In this document: positions 11,696-14,456 of the stretch, piece by piece
Position numbering within the stretch: position 1 is the first letter of the stretch
How the letters are laid out: every line of letters begins with the position of its first letter
Assembly: GCA_031290815.1 (NCBI GenBank)
Contig: JAISLO010000229.1
Location: forward strand, 1 to 14,456
Length of the DNA stretch: 14,456 bases
From: Synergistaceae bacterium
GTDB taxonomy: Bacteria > Synergistota > Synergistia > Synergistales > Synergistaceae
Reading direction: 5' to 3'
Notes under the pieces: model-generated
Database searches by the model: none
What the model saw: only the letters and a program-made list of their open reading frames with translations
Told to the model about the DNA's origin: nothing
Made by a program: the position numbers and the translations under genes

Positions 11696-13654
11696 TCATG
11701 CGCCTCCTGCCTGCGGCAGCTCATATCCGCCCATGCGAACGACAGCTTCCCTCCACTCGCCGCTCTCGATGGCCTTGATCAGAGCGCCCGACGCCGGGTG
11801 GTTGAAGAACCCCTCCGAGAACACTAGTTCGTAAGGCTCCGTCGCTATGGGGATAAAGTGCAGCCCAAGCGCCGCCGCCGCCGATGCGATGCCGAGCGTG
11901 GCGTCGGCCACGCCCGAAGCGACCTTATTGGCCGCCTCGAGATGGGTTATCGAGATCCTGTCGTATCCGAGAACATCGGCCGCGCTCAAGCCGTTGTCCC
12001 TGAGCATGTAATCCAGCAACACCCTCGTCCCAGCTCCAGGCTGGCGGTTTTCGAACATCACCTCGCCGGAAGCCAGATCCGCGAAGCCGCGTATGTCCTT
12101 CGGGTTGCCTGGAGCGGTTATTATGCCCTGCTCGCGGCGGAAGATCAGCATGCGGCGCCAATTCCTTCCTGCCGCGAACTGCGCGATGTAACTGGTGTTG
12201 TAGGTCCCGTCCGAGGCATCCAGAAGATGCGCCGCCGCCAGATGCGCCTCCTCCCGGCCGAGCGCCGCGAGTCCGCCCATGCTGCCAACCGCCCTTATCG
12301 CGAAGTCGCATCCAAGATCGCGCATGATGGGCGCCAGGAGGCCCACTGCCGGGTCATCCGATCCCTGAAAGAGGATTCTCTTCGAAAAATCCACGCGCCT
12401 CGTGAGGCGCACGGAGACCCCAGTCCCCTTGGGGCATTCGAGCGTCTCCTCAGACAGCATTACTATTCCGTCCGCCTCCGCCAGAGCCCATAGGACGCTC
12501 GCCCCCGCGGTGAGCGGCCAGCATAGCATTTTCCCGCCTACTGACGCGCACTTCACCCTCAGCCACTCGGCGATGCCCTGCGGCGACGAGTGCTGGGTCA
12601 TGAACGACGCCGCAAGCGTCTCCTTCGAATCAATTGCCTCGGAGATGCAGTCCCTTGGCATCGCCTCGCCGGAGAGCAGTTTCAGAATCGGGTAGACGAG
12701 CGACCACAGAGTGACCGCGCATGACATCGGGAATCCGGGGGAGACTATGACTGGTGTGCCGCCCACGTTGGCGGCCATGGCTGGTCTGCCCGGCTTCATC
12801 CGCACGTATCTGAACAACATGCGTCCCAGGCCGGAGAGTATGTCGGCGGAGTGATCACGTTTCCCCTTTGCCGAACCGGCGCTCACCAGGACGAGGTCGT
12901 AGCCGCGCGCGGCGCTCAGCACCGCATCCTTTATGACGTCGGGATCGTCCGGCATTATGGGGGACACGTCCAGCGAATAGCCCCACGACTTGAAGACTGA
13001 TCCTGCGTAGAGGGAGTTGCTGTCCGCCACGAGACCGGCCGGTATGCTCTTGCCGGAGAGCCATTCGTCACCGGATACTATCTCGTCGCCGGTCGGTATA
13101 AAGAGCGTCCTGGGCTTCGCGCGCACAGAGACCTCACCGACGCCGGCACACAACATGAGGGAGATGAGCGCGCACGTCACAGGCTCGCCCCGGCTGGCGA
13201 TCAACTGCCCGTTCATCACGTCCTCGCCGACGGCCCTGACGTTCTCGCCCTGAGTCAGGCTTCGGAAAACTCTCAACTGGCAGGCTTCTGTATGGTCGTC
13301 CGACGCAGTTGGATCGAACGACGTATCCTCCACCATCACGACGGAGTCGTGACAACCCACAGGCATACCGGTGTTGACCCAGGAAAATTCATCCGGCCCG
13401 AGCGTGACAGGCGTCGCCGGAGACGCGCCGGCAGTCGCGCACGACTGCACTGCATACCCGTCCACTGCCGAGGCTGAGTAATGGGGCACGTTTCTCATGG
13501 AGTAAACGTCGTCCGCGAGCGTGAAGCCAAGCGCGTCACGCGCCCTCATCCTCTGTCTTTTGAAGGGGACAGACGCGAACTCGTCCAGAAGAATTTTCAG
13601 AGCCTCGTTCAAAGAACAGTGTTCTGAGTGCCCGAGTGCCCTTACCACAGCCAA
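11696..13654 (-). CDS. moeA: MoeA molybdopterin molybdotransferase fused to a periplasmic-binding-protein-like domain
   Basis: The 652-residue protein has two parts. Residues 1 to about 420 form MoeA, which inserts molybdate or tungstate into adenylated molybdopterin. This part has AVDGYA (63-68, key Asp65), PTGDEIV (187-193), VSAGSAKGKRDHS (257-269) and the PGFP loop at 306-309. Residues from about 426 to 652 form a PBP-like domain (ILFQGSDDPAVGLLAPIMRDLG, FENRQPGAGTRVLLDYMLRD). Such MoeA-PBP fusions are known in archaea and anaerobic bacteria; the domain may bind the oxyanion, but no ligand is proven. The active-site segment has SAG where most MoeA have GG, and SPGFP where most have LPGNP, so activity may differ. 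The start is uncertain: TTG 13654 overlaps the upstream moeA by 13 nt, and GTG 13648 is equally possible. It is coupled to mobB downstream. Confidence 0.93.
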   Translation of the reverse strand: MAVVRALGHSEHCSLNEALKILLDEFASVPFKRQRMRARDALGFTLADDVYSMRNVPHYSASAVDGYAVQSCATAGASPATPVTLGPDEFSWVNTGMPVGCHDSVVMVEDTSFDPTASDDHTEACQLRVFRSLTQGENVRAVGEDVMNGQLIASRGEPVTCALISLMLCAGVGEVSVRAKPRTLFIPTGDEIVSGDEWLSGKSIPAGLVADSNSLYAGSVFKSWGYSLDVSPIMPDDPDVIKDAVLSAARGYDLVLVSAGSAKGKRDHSADILSGLGRMLFRYVRMKPGRPAMAANVGGTPVIVSPGFPMSCAVTLWSLVYPILKLLSGEAMPRDCISEAIDSKETLAASFMTQHSSPQGIAEWLRVKCASVGGKMLCWPLTAGASVLWALAEADGIVMLSEETLECPKGTGVSVRLTRRVDFSKRILFQGSDDPAVGLLAPIMRDLGCDFAIRAVGSMGGLAALGREEAHLAAAHLLDASDGTYNTSYIAQFAAGRNWRRMLIFRREQGIITAPGNPKDIRGFADLASGEVMFENRQPGAGTRVLLDYMLRDNGLSAADVLGYDRISITHLEAANKVASGVADATLGIASAAAALGLHFIPIATEPYELVFSEGFFNHPASGALIKAIESGEWREAVVRMGGYELPQAGGA

Positions 13655-14456
13655 ACCTCAGCCATCTCTCCCTTCCTGAGCGTCTCGGTGTCGGGGCGCA
13701 GCCTTATGAACCCGTCGGCTCGCCTCATTGCCGACACGTATCCCGACTTCGCGGCGAGAGGAGAGACTCCGTCCCTCCCAACCCTGGCCGGTATGAACTC
13801 GTCTGGACCTGTTCGCCCCAGCACGTCCTCCGCGAGGGGGAACATGCAGTACTTCCCGACGTCTCGCACGCCAGATCCGCACATGGCGTTTATCAGGGGC
13901 AGTGCGACGAATATCGACGATACCATGCAGGAGAGGGGATGGCCCGGAAGACCGATGATCAACTTCCCTCTCCCCTCCGACCCGCCGATGAGGGTGGGCT
14001 TGCCCGGCGTCATGTTGATGCCTCGCACCAGCAGTCCAGGATCCGACAGCTCGCCGATCAACCGGACTGTGTGATCCCTGGCTCCGACGGACGAGCCGCC
14101 GGATATCAGGACGACCCCGCACTCACGGATTGCCTCCTCCGCGCGGGACTTGAGGTCCTCCCAGACATCCGGCGCTATCCCATATGATTTGGACGCCATC
14201 CCGTATCTCTTCAGGAGGGCCTGTATTATGGAAGTGTTTGTGTTCCTGATGAAGCCTTTCGGGAGCCGAGGCGTCTCCGCCGGAACGATTTCATCCCCGG
14301 TGGAGATCACCCCTACGCATATGTCCATGATGCTGACAGTTGTAATTCCAAACGCGGCGAGAAGCCCTGGCACAGATCTGTCTATCATCTCGCCCCTGCG
14401 CAGCAAAATATCGCCGCCCGATATCTCCTCGGCGGCGCTCATCACGTTCTCGCCCC
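13642..14456 (-). CDS. moeA: Molybdopterin molybdotransferase MoeA, N-terminus beyond right edge
   Basis: About 271 residues are visible and the frame stays open to the right edge, where it reads GENVMSAAEE, a usual MoeA segment; the start lies outside the window. The visible part holds the end of domain II, then the MoaB/MogA-like domain with STGDEIV (48-54, counted from GTG 14445), LISGGSSVGARDHT (113-126), NMTPGKP (144-150) and LPGHPLSC (166-173). The small C-terminal domain IV ends EVWLW. These are canonical MoeA motifs, better conserved than those of the fused MoeA next to it, so this copy is the likelier housekeeping enzyme. Its stop overlaps the start of the MoeA-PBP gene by up to 13 nt. 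Confidence 0.95.
   Translation of the reverse strand, partial: GENVMSAAEEISGGDILLRRGEMIDRSVPGLLAAFGITTVSIMDICVGVISTGDEIVPAETPRLPKGFIRNTNTSIIQALLKRYGMASKSYGIAPDVWEDLKSRAEEAIRECGVVLISGGSSVGARDHTVRLIGELSDPGLLVRGINMTPGKPTLIGGSEGRGKLIIGLPGHPLSCMVSSIFVALPLINAMCGSGVRDVGKYCMFPLAEDVLGRTGPDEFIPARVGRDGVSPLAAKSGYVSAMRRADGFIRLRPDTETLRKGEMAEVWLW

Overview
The window reads as a chromosomal segment of an anaerobic, amino-acid-using, moderately GC-rich bacterium. Coding style (frequent ATA for Ile and AGG for Arg, GTG and TTG starts) and gene content (corrinoid methyltransfer, 5-oxoproline degradation, tandem moeA for Mo/W cofactor) would fit Synergistota or a related anaerobe. That placement is an inference from style and content, not a database match.

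Layout. (1) 1-2390, minus strand: a corrinoid methyltransfer operon. It has a sigma-70-type promoter (2361-2389), a 5' leader of about 200 nt, a corrinoid-binding protein with a GTG start, an ABC-importer permease, and a methyltransferase of the uroporphyrinogen-decarboxylase (MtaA/CmuA) family cut by the left edge. The leader carries a short ORF with its own Shine-Dalgarno, a long hairpin and an intrinsic terminator with two T-runs. The hairpin and terminator share bases, so they look like alternative structures of a transcription attenuator. (2) 2467-9785, plus strand: a housekeeping and metabolic run of rpsO, pnp, thrS and pxpB-pxpC-pxpA. A strong hairpin lies between rpsO and pnp. The pxp genes encode the ATP-dependent 5-oxoprolinase that returns pyroglutamate to glutamate. 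(3) 9786-11038: an accessory island without housekeeping genes. Two direct copies of an intergenic repeat (9915-10181 and 10842-11010) flank a YafQ-type toxin-antitoxin pair on the minus strand and a decayed coding remnant on the plus strand. The second copy lacks an internal block of about 101 bp that contains a 32-bp near-palindrome. The promoter of the toxin-antitoxin pair is assembled across the edge of the second copy. Between pxpA and the first repeat (9786-9914) I see only a weak hairpin and no gene. (4) 11039-14456, minus strand: moeA (incomplete at the right edge), a second moeA fused to a periplasmic-binding-protein-like domain, and mobB, packed with overlaps or 3-nt gaps. They serve molybdenum/tungsten insertion into molybdopterin and nucleotide attachment.

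How the parts work together. Regions 1 and 4 both point to anaerobic C1 and redox metabolism: cobalamin-dependent demethylation, and molybdo- or tungsto-enzymes such as formate dehydrogenase. Region 2 joins RNA decay, translation and glutamate salvage. Region 3 is the only part that looks mobile.

The most interesting undescribed item is the attenuator-like leader at 2183-2298 before the corrinoid gene: 14 sense codons, including two Cys codons (UGU), just upstream of mutually exclusive hairpins.
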